A DNA stretch of 64,000 bases from Rhabditoides inermis (taxonomy: Eukaryota; Nematoda; Chromadorea; Rhabditida; Rhabditidae): positions 567,501 through 631,500 of the forward strand of contig CAWZYM010000151.1 in assembly GCA_963966185.1 (NCBI GenBank), given 5' to 3'. Every line of letters begins with the position of its first letter. Position 1 is the stretch's first letter. Below the pieces are notes generated by a model, which saw only the letters and a list, made by a program, of their open reading frames with translations, made no database searches and was not told the DNA's origin. Shown in pieces: positions 1 through 11,986 of this stretch. Position numbers and translations under genes: made by a program.

Positions 1-924
1 AAGGGTACTGGGGGAAGATCATTTCGACCCGACCGCGCGATGCGAGAGAGGAAGAAATAAGAAGGAAGAGAGGAAAAAACAACCATCTTATTTGTACTAA
101 ACATTTGCACTTGGGGGACGAACTCATTGGAGAATAGGTTGGTGGAGTTTGTGGGACTGTAGGCGGGTGGGGCGGACGTGATATCGAATGAGGAATTGGA
201 CGGCGGGTCGACGGGGAGAGAGAAGGCAGAGTCTGTCACAGACGTGATCACTCCCACCCGCGCAGTTGCCGAGAATGCGACCGGGGCGCCGAGAGATGGC
301 CGACTGCAATGCCACCAGTAAACGATTAGTTTTATTTGGGATAGTTGAGCACGTACTTTTTCACTGTGAGATCACACAGTCAGTGAAACTGTTTTTGTTC
401 AAGTGGCAGGGTAGCAACTTTCGCACTATAGTATTGTTTCGCTGACACTGTAGGTCCTCGTCCAGCGCCGAAAGAACCAGTATCGTCTCACAGACGTCTC
501 ATCAGGACACAGAACATGTTCAGCATTAGATTGAGCAGAACTCCCAAGGCTGCCTGACCGGACCGGACAGCATTCGATGGGCTGAAAAGACAGCTTTCCG
601 TTTCTAATCATTTTTCCCTTCTCTTTACTATTGTACTTTTGTTATCCCTCTCACCTTTTCCGCACGTCTTCAAATCAACACAGTGGGAATCAAAAACTGT
701 GTAACCGTTATCTGTAATGTTTTCAGTGAGAATTAAAAACTGTGTAATCGTTTTCTGTAATGTTTTCGTCCACGCAGTATGGAGAATGACTCACCTGATA
801 TAGTGGGAGTTAAGTAACCTTAAAACCTTAAAAAACTCACGTGAGGATTTATTTTCCACCATCCGCGTGCGGCGGCTGCTGGTCGCGGGGCCAAAGACGC
901 AATTTTAACGGTAACAATTCTGAC
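1..924. other. Intergenic, nothing recognised
   Basis: No reading frame with splice support, RNA gene or recognisable domain was found on either strand. A short imperfect direct repeat around 685-775 (aaaactgtgtaa, then gttatctgtaatgtttt or a close variant) is the only local structure seen. Confidence 0.5.
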
Positions 925-2132
925 GGTGTAGGACGTTCCCTCCACATTTTTAGAACAAGTGAAAATTACGATTCCTCCACTAGCCTGAACGATCCCTCCA
1001 CATTGCTAGGACGTTCCCTCCACATTACAATTAGGCGTTTTACAACTTATGTGTGACCTTTGAACTCACTAGAACAGTATTTAGTCATGAATATTGAACC
1101 TTGACTGTCTAGACCTGAACTGTCTTGTAACTTTTACCATGTTTGCTCATAGTTTCGAATTCACATCTCACTCCTCTCTCCCCTTCCACAAGGCGCTATG
1201 AGACGGAGATTCATATATACTTATCACACTATTCGCGAAAGAAGCGAACCTGGTGGGACAAAGGAAACACATGTGCACATAGAGGTTTTCAAAGCTGCTC
1301 TACAAGGTGGTATAGGTGATTGTCCATTATGCAAAATATATCAGTTAAGGGACCATGACCATGATAGCGCCAAAAGGCAACACCAGATTTGCTTCAAAAA
1401 CACAACATAGACTGATTAAAACGTGTGAAAAAATTAGCATTGCATGGTATAGAACTACATAGCGCACCGGATTAGGAGGCGCTCACTCTCGCCACTAGTC
1501 CACCTCGGCTCGTTTCGAGCCTTTTCGAAATGAGAGATGATGCACAAAACAGTGTACACGGTTAAGCGTTCATAACTTTGATACGTAATAACTCAAAACG
1601 TATGGTCGCTCAGAAAAAAAGTGAAAGCGGTTTTCGGCAATGGGTATCCTAGGGTACCTATGGTACTAATTTCATCCGGATCAGCGAGTGTGAACCTAAA
1701 CACTACCCATGTTAGAAAAGTATATATGCAAAAATATCTTTCACCACCTATACCACCTTATAGAGCAGCCTTGAAAACCTCTACTTTGCACACATCTAAT
1801 TCCTATGTTCCACCTAGTTCGCTTCTTTCGAGGTACATGTGAAATGTCTCTTAGGTTGGCTCTCTCATGGCGCCTTGTGGAAGGGGAGAGAGGAGTGAGA
1901 TGTGAATTCGAAACTATGAGCAAACATGGTAAAAGTTTCTATACAGTGTCAAGGTTTAATACTCAGGACTAAATACTGTTTTAGTAAGTTCAAAAGTCAC
2001 ACATAAGTTATAAAACGCCTTATTGTAATAGGAGGGTGTACGTCCTAGCAATGTGGAGGGATCGTTCATGCTAGTGAAGGAAACGTATTTTTCACTTATT
2101 CTAAAAGATTGTGGAGGGAACGTCCTACTACA
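925..2132. mobile_element. Foldback element with roughly 400-bp inverted arms
   Basis: The segment from about 928 to 1320 reappears inverted at about 1735-2128. Matching landmarks are ggacgttccctccac at the left edge against gtggagggaacgtcc at the right edge, the block ctcactcctctctcccct near 1165 against its complement near 1880, and the inner ataggtg near 1312 against the complement near 1745. A loop of about 400 bases separates the arms and codes for nothing recognisable. Such long arms around a short loop fit a Foldback or long-TIR non-autonomous DNA element. The arms have diverged at scattered positions, so it is not very recent. Target-site duplications were not identified. Confidence 0.75.
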
Positions 2133-3170
2133 TCTTATCATTCGCGCAGTTCGAGCGCTTAGCGGTCTGATTTTATTAGGAAAATGAGGGTCATTTGCAA
2201 GTCAAATGAATGAAGCAGAGTTTTCCATCTTCTGGAGCTAATAACTCAATTCAGAATGAATTTGTTTGCATGAAAATTTCACGGCTTTTGCATGAAAATT
2301 TCACCGGTCACCTGTCCCCATCGCGACTTTTGCTTGATCAACTAGTTTGTTAGATATCTAGATATCTATCGATGATCACTTTTTGGTGTTCTTATATAGA
2401 GGATTTACGCCGAATCTGATTAATCTTGTCAAATATGTTCGAGTCGCACCAATTTTTCATAAATGATGTGCCTATCGACCACCCCGAGAGATTCATCTTG
2501 TTAGAATTTCGATTTTGGCGTTTGTTACCGTACTGTAGTTCAAAAACCATCAAAACCACATAATTTGCATGAAAACCTCGTCATTTCGGCCCTGTCTGAT
2601 TGACCGCCGATAATTCGCATACCGTGAAAATGGGGAATACCCTATAGGTGCTGGTACGTTCGAACACTTTATCGTCAATGACTCAGCAACTGATATAAAA
2701 CATTTCTTCAACGATCTTCAATTGGGAAAAAAAACTTTCTGATTGATTAGAATTTAAACAATCTGATTGATTAGAATCTTAGATACATATCAGCGTGATT
2801 GCGAAGTCTTCAACGTGCATGCCAGTCACTGATGCCATCTCAATCACCCCAGTCTGTCACCTCAATCCGCATTCAAACGTCGGTTCCATTCCATAAAAGA
2901 TAAAACAAAGATCTATGATGTTGAATTTATATTTCTCTCTTTGTCTTGATTGTATCGGTTTTGGTTTGTTCATTGCACGTGGTACAATAAGCGTATCCGT
3001 ATGCACAGTGTTTATTACATTTTATTCGAACGGAAAAATACAACTCTGTTTTGTTTAATTTTTTGCTCTACCACTAGCTTTGTAATTTGATACCGACAAG
3101 TGAATATAAGTTATAACGCAAAGGTATGGTGAGTATTAATTGTTGTAAGATAAGAATGTTAGTAGTGGAA
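2133..3170. other. Intergenic; 3' flank of the phosphatase-kinase gene
   Basis: No coding potential was seen. From about 2930 onward the sequence is repeated at 17316-17724. This copied block includes the 3' UTR of the minus-strand gene that ends at 3171. Confidence 0.5.
3021..3026 (-). promoter_or_regulatory. Probable polyadenylation signal AATAAA
   Basis: AATAAA on the minus strand (tttatt on plus) lies about 145 bases after the stop codon of the phosphatase-kinase gene, a plausible 3' UTR length for a nematode. Confidence 0.4.
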
Positions 3171-4646
3171 TTAGAAGCGACTGAGGGGCTTGAAACTGGC
3201 GAGAATGGCCTTCTTGTCCCTCGAAGTCGCACGGGTAGTGAGAGACTGAAAGAAAAAAGAAACTGTGGTTTCTATTCAGACTATATTACCTCGTACTGGG
3301 CCTTGGCATGAAGTTTCTCCGAGTTGATCCAATCGAGATCTCGCTAGAAAACGTATTATAAGAATAGGAAACAGATATGGTACTCACAATGAGATCGCAC
3401 TCTGCTCCCATCATGATGTGCATTATTGTTCGGTAGTCAGGAACATCGTGGGGGTTCATGTCATAGATATTCCTCAAATAATCAATCATCGATTAATCCT
3501 CGGGTTCTAACAATACTTGATGACTTGTAGCATCGCGACTGGTAGACCTTGGTGCTGCAGTGACGTCATGTCTGCAATAGATAAGTGACGTCATGATTTC
3601 AAGATCACCCACATTTTCCCTCCATCATATTGCACTTTTCCCGCAGAACGTAGTCTTTGTCCACATTTCCTTTCCACGGCAGCTTTTGGAACATCTGATT
3701 GTCGTAATAAAGAGTATTTTGGTAACAGTTACAACACCTCTATGCTCATGAAGAGCCAGGATTCGAGGTCGTCGCAAAGATGTTGTTTTCTCATTTCGTG
3801 GGCAGCGCGAGAAGCATATCTAAATTATTATCGAACTAAAAGTATAAAAAAAGACATTTCCTACCGCAGAGTTCCAATGAAGCCGTGTTCTCTTCCCTTG
3901 CGAACATTGACTTTTCCCTGATCATCAACGCTTCGCCAGGCCATTCCAAAGTCGAAAATAAACACCATTTTCTCATTCTTCTTTCCGCCGATCGCAAAGT
4001 TCCCGGGTTTGATATCCCTGAGATAAAAAAACAACATGTAAGACTGAATATTCATAACTTGACCTGTGAATGAATCCACAGCGGTGCAACTGATGGATTG
4101 CATTAAATGACTGGATAGACAGATACATCGCAGAGAAGGAGCTGAAACAGGGTTTTTGTAGGTTTTTTGTTACTATTAGTAATTACGTCATTTTCTTGGG
4201 CACATGCTGTTGAACAGTGGAAAGAGATTTTCCGACCAGACTCATGACCAAAAAATGGAAACTCGAGGTGTGACCTGAAATATTTTGAACAAACTTTAAA
4301 ATACAGTTACCTTTGTCCACGTATTGAACAATTTGGTTTCTGTTTTCGAGAACATTGGCCGAGACATCCATAAGAACAAAAATTTCCGACTAAAACGTTA
4401 CGAATTGTTAAATGTAAGTTGATATGCTAAAGGTACAATTAGTGAAGCAGAAACTCCGCGTTTTTCAGTCTTGATTGCGAAATGTTCTTCGACATGTTTT
4501 TCTTTGGACAACCCATTCATTTCGTTTTCTTTCGATTCCTCTTTTTTCTTGGTTGCTTCATAAACCTCTCCATAGGTACCAGCTCCCAACTTTTTTCCCA
4601 GCTCATATTCATCATTGCAACCTTTCAGATACATTCCGGTCAATTT
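3171..4646 (-). other. CK1/TTBK-like Ser/Thr kinase domain of the fusion gene
   Basis: Exons 4455-4646, 4311-4389, 4187-4274, 4064-4141, 3865-4017, 3738-3819, 3609-3694, 3388-3472, 3290-3343 and 3171-3245 keep frame throughout. Kinase motifs seen: glycine loop LGAGTYGEVYEA, ATP-binding Lys in HFAIKTEK, catalytic HRDIKPGNF, metal-binding DFGMAW, GTLRYAS at the activation-loop end, and DDLESWLFM. These are typical of the nematode-expanded CK1/tau-tubulin-kinase-like group. All catalytic residues are present. The 3472 acceptor (TTTGAG) is unusual but is supported by phase (86+85 nt). An in-frame Met-Gly-Asn start in exon 4693-4908 precedes the domain and would allow an independent, possibly N-myristoylated kinase. 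Confidence 0.85.
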
Positions 4647-7600
4647 CTTAACATATTCATTTCAGTGTGCGTTAGGAAATAAAATAACTTACTCTTTTCT
4701 TTTCCGATGTTGATTCCTTCTTCTTTTTGTTACCCATATTTAGGACGGCTGTTTGGAATTCCACGTAGTTCGATGCATTCGCTAGCCTTCTCTCTTTGAG
4801 TCCGGTGTAGTCTTCCGAAACCAACACTGCCTTCATTTTCGCGACAAACGAATCTTTCCGATCTTTAAGGTAACTGTAGATCTTCGAAGATTCACCGTAA
4901 GTGAGATTCTAGGCGATAAATGATTAGTTATATTATACTGTGAACATTACCATGATGTGAAACTGGAAGAAACAAATGTATGTGAAGTAATACTGCCACT
5001 TGTCAGTGTAGCTATTGGCTCGGAATGTACGCATCGTCTAAAAAGCCGTTTGTAAAAAATATAAACATATTTCATACCTGTATTAATTCGAACGGTTCAG
5101 GGTTGGGATCAGAATCGACCAAACCCATGAGGACATCCATACCTATACCACGCAAATGATACAGTACAGATCGAGTTTGGTGATCCCTGTCCATAGACGT
5201 CAATGGACGTCCGGGATTTTGGTAGACTTTTCTGGTCTCTCTCTCTTTACAAACTCTCTCGCGTTCCCATCGCCTTCTCCCCACAGGCAATTTATGGTCC
5301 CTGTTTGAAGGGAAATTGGGCAGTGAGAGACTTTTCGAAATGAACTTTTCATGAAACCAAACCATCACTATCAGTTATGTTGTTTTGAGCATCATCTCAA
5401 ATATACTATATTTCATCGTGCTTCAATGAAATTCACTACTTCAATAAGTTCAGTACTGACTTCCACTTCAATACTGACTTCCACATGAGTAAACAAAGCA
5501 AAATCTCAAAGATGTGTACGTCCACCAAAATCTCGGACGTCCATGGACGTCCGGAATGGACAATGGTCACCTTATTCGAGCTGTACTGTAGTTGGACGAG
5601 TTTGAACGTACCGACGAAAGCGGCGCTCCTTCCGAGTCCGTCGGCGCAGTGGACGACCACTGGCTCGTCCGTGTTTCCGATGTGTTCGTAAACCGTCTTC
5701 ATCACATGTGCCATCTCTTCCGGGTTTTCAGGAGCGAGGCAGTCTTGCCAGCCAGTGTATTGTAGGAGTTCCACTTTTTTCTTCATGAATCCACTAAATA
5801 AAAAATGTTACCATTTTGCTAATGGCACTATAGCGCACTTGGACACAGTGAAAACCATGTGTTTGAGGTTTTTGATAGATGTCTTTTTTGTGGATTTGCA
5901 TTTGACCTGATATTTGTTATGGTAATACTTATTATTTATATCAGCCATACCGTGTACTTTGCGAACTGATTTGTGAATATACGATGCGTTTTTTCGTTCC
6001 AATACTCGAAGCACTTTTCGACCGATTTTCCTTTCTCAATTTCAACAAAGTCGCATAGCATGACAATCGCCCTGCAGTTGTATCGGAAGACCACATGCCA
6101 GAAGTCAACGGCAGTGTCAGCGGTCGGAGCAGCTGTCACAATATATCTGAACATCACTCATCTTTCAGAAAACTCAAATCAGAAAACTCTTACTTGTGTG
6201 CATGTCCCATGGGAATCACCCAGTTTCCATCAAAGTAGTTGTTTTCTCCTGGCCAGTCCAAATCAATCGTGGTGGGTGCAACGCTTGGTTCTTTCGATTC
6301 GTTCACACCACTCATTTTCGATGTTGACACTTTGCTAGCTGAGGTTTTCTCCATCGATTGTTCAGGCAATGCTCGTCTCATGAAGTCTTTGTAGACTTTC
6401 CTCGGATCAATACCAACACAATCCTGAACAATCATACGTGGTTTAGTATGTATATTCAACACTCTATATTACAATAGACATACCAAAGATATGCCAACAC
6501 TATTTCCGAACTTCATTTGATTAACAACGTTGAGTTCACGCTAAAATAAATTGTTTAAAGTGTGTGTTATTTTATGAATTAAATACCTTCAATCCTCTCA
6601 ACTTCACTTTTACAGGATCGATAGTTCGAAGCCGACTGATCAGGAAACAAACTATTCCAAATAGGAATAGACACGCTATGTATATGTCTAAATTATTTAT
6701 ATGTATTGAGTAGTGAGTAGTAGGTGTTACTAACACATTGTATTGACAACCAAATAGAATGGTTTGATCTGATTGCATGCGCGAGTGACAATGTTTGAAT
6801 AAATCTTATTTATTTGACAATCTTTCGGTAGAGCATTCATCAGTGTTGTCTGAAATGATAAGTTGAAAAAAAAAACGTCAAGATGATGTTACTTTTATCG
6901 ATGTTGTAGTATTTTCAATCGTGGAAAATGCTTCATGGACGCCGGGTTTATCGATTTTGTTTTTCAAATGAATTGTGAGATCATCGAATGCCGATATGTT
7001 CTTGCATGCCTCATTTTGTTCAATACAATTCCATTGATTCTGAAGGAAACCAGTTCACGGAATGGATGCGCATACAAACAATGTTTATGCTACAGTTCTG
7101 TGAAGAAGCTTTGTTATTTACGCTCGGTTCATGGGATCTTTCCGATTTTTTTTTCATAATTTGAGCAATGGAAAACCCTACCAGAAAAGTTCTCATTGCT
7201 GATGTCAACGAGCCGAGCTTGTTAGAAGAAGCCTTATAATCGTCATTATCAAAGCAATCGATTGCCCAGTTTTGAATATTTCCAAAACTACAGTATTTCA
7301 TAGTATTGTTCACTTTTTGATCAAACTCGATATATTTGACTCTAAGACGCTGCAAATGTTGTGTCATCAGTAATTTTTTTATCTCGAAACTTATGTACCA
7401 TGAGTCTCTTCAAAACATTCGATATGTGTCTAGAAGATATTTTTTGAATCGAATCACGCGTTGTTGAAAGTTCGTCAAATATCCCTGAAAAAGTTTCATG
7501 AGTTTATACTTTTTTGTGAGAAATATACAAGAGTGTCCAAAGTATAACCAAATACGAGATCTTAAATTTTGAAATACATAAAGTACACAGAAAAGCGCTA

Positions 7601-10600
7601 ATGAAGGGCACTCTATTACTTGCTACTTGACTCAGTCCATGTGTGCTCCGTTGTGGCACCAAAAAAAAACTCGCGGGTTCGCTTCCACTTCACGGCAAAA
7701 GTTTTGCTTTTGTGTCAATGAGGAGATCTGGCAGGTTGTGATAAAAAATAAGTCGCCACTGGAACGTATTCTTGTCCGATAAATGATCTATTGGACATTT
7801 TGTCAACCGACCACTAGTTTCAATTATATTTATATTCAAACAGTTATCAGATAAAGATTGTAATTTACTGTCCCAAATTACTTTACGGTTGATAAAGCTA
7901 TGCATTTTTTTTCTTTTAGCTGACTCACGAAGCATATACAATGCCGCTATAGAAACCGATTTTTATAAGTCACATTCAATCGATTACCATTAAATTCAGG
8001 CTAATCGACCGATCATCGTCATTCCGCCATTTAGTAAATGGCAAATTTACATGGACTGTCTGGAGAGTGTAAAAAAGGAAAACAGTATACCAAAAAATGT
8101 TAATGTATCTAGGCCATTAATGTGTCTAGGCCATTTCATGATACGGCATTATCGGCTGGCTTCCAGACATGGGCGAGATGACGAAAGATTTATGATAATG
8201 CTCGTCAATTTGGAGTTTTTTTTTCGCGCAGCAGTACTGTAATAATCGCAAACACGAAAATTCTAACGAGGTCATTCTGTCGGCATGGCTTCTAGGTAGA
8301 ACATAACAAATTTTGGTGTAATTTGGTCAACTTTGAAGTAGGGGGTCTAACCGGCGCGCTTTCAATGGTGCGCGCGCTATTCCGTCTATCGGGTGCCACG
8401 GTCGTCAAACTTCATGAATCGTCAAACAACTTTCCTAATAATACTTTTAGAGTATTCAGAACATATTAGAACAAATCCGGAAGTTGTATGATGGCAGTTT
8501 CTATGATCGCTGTAGTGAAATTAGAAAAAGTTCCTTTTTCACATTCCCGCATGTTTTCCCGCGTGTTTTGGGGTGACCTCTGTGCAACGAAAACAACGGT
8601 TAAAAAAACCTCGTTTCGAGTTCGCGTTTCGAAGTGTGAACAAGTAGAGACACAATTTAGTTTCAAACTAAGTACATGCCGGAGTATAACAACTATTACG
8701 AGTAATTTGAACCCAAATTTGGCAAAAATTGACGAATTTGATTTTTGACGTTGGACCCCTATAGTGGGCCCGCAAATGAGTTCCCTTCTTTTCATGAGAG
8801 ACATTAGATTGATCAGACAACGATTCGAATCCATTAGATGGTGTTTTCAGTTTGACAAAACTTTGCGGAGGTAGCCAGGGTCCAACCCACGCACGGACAG
8901 TTGCTTGCTGAGTGAAAGTGTTACCACTACGCCACTTGGTCATGAGAGACGATCCGTGTAATAGAGATGTGAACGCCAAAGAAATTCTGCAGTCTGTATT
9001 ACTCCTTGGCATACGGTGCCAGTTAGAGCACGATTTTTTTTCTCGGAAATGCTGAGCTAGTTGCGCGCGTAATATACTTTGAAGAGAGTTATTTCTTTTG
9101 GCGTGAATCACCTACAAAATGGTTGTACATAGGAAGTTATCGATAGTAGTAGATTTAGGAATGCACTATGCACACTGTCTGTCGTTGACATATTGTATGT
9201 TGTGTTTCGCGCGTCGCTTGTATATAAGCACTGATATCAGATGCATCTTGGTCAATTCTTCAGTAAAGCCTTTCTGTGATATGTGTATTTGTCTTACTAT
9301 TACTCGATTATTATCTCGATTGATAGATCTATGGGGACAAGTACCACGTCCATCCTGTGAAGTTACGTGTCATTAGGAATCTCGAGATCGAAGTTATTAA
9401 CTTCAGAAGCTCTGCTTCATTAAACTTGCAAATGAACCTCATTTCCCGCCAAGTGCGCGAAATGCGGGTCAAATGGTCTCGCGCGGGCTGATAACGGGGT
9501 ATTGATGTTTCAAATGCTGTCTGGTCAATAATCTGAGAAATGACTGCCGTACGATGAAGGGGGGGATGCCCTATAAATGTGTTCTTGGATATTTTTTCTC
9601 AAACTCAAAAAAAAAACTTCGACTGTATTACTGTATTATAGTACATAATTTTCAACAACAAAAAAAACTATACCTCGCAATGCACGATCTGTATAGCTCT
9701 CGAAGATAAGATATCCCATATCTTTGTAGCACTTCCGTAGGTTGCTAAAATTATTTATAGGTGTAATATTTTAATTAAATCAAAACTCACAACAGGTTTC
9801 TGTTCAAGAATGTGTTGTTAATGTTTCCAGCAAGTTTCCAAACATCCTGAGCATTTTGAAAAACAAAATTACAACTGATTTGTCTGGCATTAGCAAAATT
9901 CGAAAGAATCCTGTAAGGAAAAAAAACTCAAAAGAAAAATAATATTTTGTACATACGGCATGTAAACTGTAGGAATGAGGATGAGAAGAAAGAGTATAAC
10001 AGATGCAACCATGATAATCCGCGGATGAACTGAAAATATATTTCTGATTCAAAAATGTGTTAAAGACTTACTTGGACCAAAGTACAATAATATCATCAAT
10101 ATGAACGCAAAAGCCATTAAAATATTGAGAAACAAGATCATTTGAAAAACCGTATCATGTGTAATTATATGCTGAAATTGACACTCAATGTGATCATATC
10201 AGAATATGAACTACAATACCTTGAACATGTGTCTGCCAATTTCCTCGGTTTCTTGATCCAGAATATACAATTCATTATATATCTTAGTTACCAAATTCGA
10301 ATTTTACAAAACGTCGAATACTATATACCGGTTTTGTGAACATATTGAAGGGCCGAGAAAATGTAGTTGCAAGAAGTTCCTCAGTGAATGACGATGAATT
10401 ACTATCGAGAATAGTGTGTATGTTATAAACACTTTTCTAAAAAAAAACAATTGAAACGGCATCCAAAAAAAACTAACAGTGTTTTTGAGCGGATCATGAA
10501 AGTAATCTTGAAAACTTTTTTCGTAGAAGTCTTGCGTTTTGACAACAGCTTCTACGACTTTTGGTATACCTGCGACTAATTGCTAGAATGTATAATTTAA

Positions 10601-11509
10601 AAATGTAAAATAGGTATTGATAAATACAAACCTGCGCGATATGACAATTGTACATGACACTCGTTGTTATTACCATGGAATTGTTGAAATGAGAAATAAG
10701 ATTGTTCTGGAACAGAAAAGATGATCTTCTAACCATTATAAATTACCGCTATTTCCACGGGATGACTGTTGCCTAGCACTCTTTTGTTGATTTCATTCAA
10801 CTATATATTAAATAATCACTTTTTCACACGACAAATTTACTAACCTGATTCTCAAACACACTATTCAATGCAGCTATTTTGTTGTTTTCAGGATTCTCTA
10901 CAGACCTTCGAATAACACACATGAATTCGCGCATTTCGTTATACACGTCTAAATTTGTTGTTTTCGTTCGAATAGCAAAGTACTTCACAAACTCTTCAGC
11001 TCAGTATTGATGTTTTTGGAAAAGTCCTTAGATATTTTGTTGTGAGTGTGGAAGAAAGCACTGATATATACAATCGACAAAATAATACAAGCCAGGGTAA
11101 GCATCGAAATAATAGCAATCACAATCTGAAATTTTTACATTCACAGTTTTTCGACTTCTTTGGTTACTTTCAAGATAAAGATTTGAAGCGAATGATCCTT
11201 GGTCAACGAAGGAATAGTGACCGAATTGGTTGATGAAATTGTAACCGCCCGGAATGTCTAAACATTATTTTTTCTAAAGCGAGCGATCAATTAACCTGTC
11301 TAGCTGGCTTTCTTTTAGTGATGTATATGATATAGGAAACAATTGTGACAACGCCAACAAATGACATCACACCGATAATCATAGATGGGACAAAGAATTG
11401 CTGAAAATATTTTGATTTATGAAAAGTGATTCATTCTAACCGGCGTCTTCGCTTCCATGTCTTGAATCAACAAATCAAACGAGGTTGTCTTGTTGATACC
11501 GAACAAATT
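3171..11509 (-). CDS. Five-span membrane protein fused to PTP and CK1/TTBK-like kinase domains
   Basis: About 36 exons can be chained by splice signals and phase, giving roughly 1,360 residues. The 5' end (signal peptide) was not found. Order: short ectodomain; TM1 in 11296-11400; TM2 in 10845-11125; a loop of about 200 residues; TM3 in 10072-10171; TM4 in 9957-10029; a second large loop with several Cys; TM5 in 6587-6687; then cytoplasmic PTP (5078-6423) and kinase (3171-4646). The TM spacing resembles prominins; this is inferred from topology, not from sequence identity. A 2.2-kb intron (7485-9673) joins exons in matching phase 1. The phosphatase and kinase are joined inside one exon (4693-4908) with no stop. 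Oddities: exon 10845-11125 is one base short of keeping frame, and the junction 5571/5142 does not keep phase, next to a TIR element. It could be a real fused signalling protein, two adjacent genes with read-through, or an early pseudogene. Confidence 0.6.
5078..6423 (-). other. PTP domain of the fusion gene
   Basis: Exons 6194-6423, 5951-6146, 5812-5906, 5571-5793 and 5078-5142 encode a protein tyrosine phosphatase fold. Visible landmarks are NNYFDGNWVIP, then TAAPTADTAVDFW (the family's TQGP..T..DFW segment), a WQD triplet at the WPD-loop position, and the active-site P-loop HCADGLGRSA with the C-x5-R catalytic Cys and Arg intact. The C-terminal helix around KWQYYFTYI corresponds to the family's EQYxFCY segment. 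The phosphotyrosine-recognition KNRY motif was not found, and Pro of WPD is replaced by Gln, so activity may be reduced while the general-acid Asp is kept. The cytoplasmic position after TM5 makes it receptor-type. Confidence 0.8.
5193..5557. mobile_element. Short TIR element (MITE-like) in the PTP active-site intron
   Basis: About 31 bases near 5197-5227 (core tggacgtccgggattttggt) recur inverted near 5520-5552 (core tggacgtccgagattttggt on the minus strand), both pointing inward, enclosing about 300 non-coding bases. The element sits in the intron directly after the exon carrying the phosphatase active site, and its left end lies about 50 bases upstream of the next exon's acceptor. That junction does not keep phase in the simplest model, so the insertion may have disturbed splicing. 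Confidence 0.6.
8871..8940 (-). repeat. tRNA-like segment, probable SINE head or tRNA pseudogene
   Basis: On the minus strand an A-box-like TGGCGTAGTGG (8924-8934) and an imperfect B box GGGTTGGACCC (8878-8888) are spaced as in tRNA genes, but acceptor and T-stem pairing fail. It lies inside the 2.2-kb intron of the fusion gene. Confidence 0.45.
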
Positions 11510-11879
11510 CTAAATGAGGGTGTTCTTAGAGGAAACGTCATATTATAGAAAACTCTTTTTTCAGAAAGAAACTGACTTCATTCTAACCACATTGTATTAC
11601 TAAATTGTATAAGAGTTTCGACTAGCGCTCCGGCGCGCTGTCGCGCGTCTCCGCACTAGGTAGACAAAAATAGAAAAATAGAAGAATAGTTCGTCTTGCA
11701 TGTTTGATAGTTGATTGCTCTCTATCTCTAATGACTCTTGCGAAGATACATACACGCAAGGGTTGTGGTTGAAGTGTTTAAGTTCTATGTATTTTGTATA
11801 TGTAGTTGAATTTTTGTCTTTTCTGACTATCTCTCCTACTTCTTTTTCACTTATTTTATGTTTCACAGATGTACACCGC

Positions 11880-11944
11880 CCCATCTCTTTCTCCTCTACA
11901 CTGTTCTGCCTACTTTCCATCCTATCTCCCTCCTCCTCCCCCCG

Positions 11945-11986
<42 letters not shown>

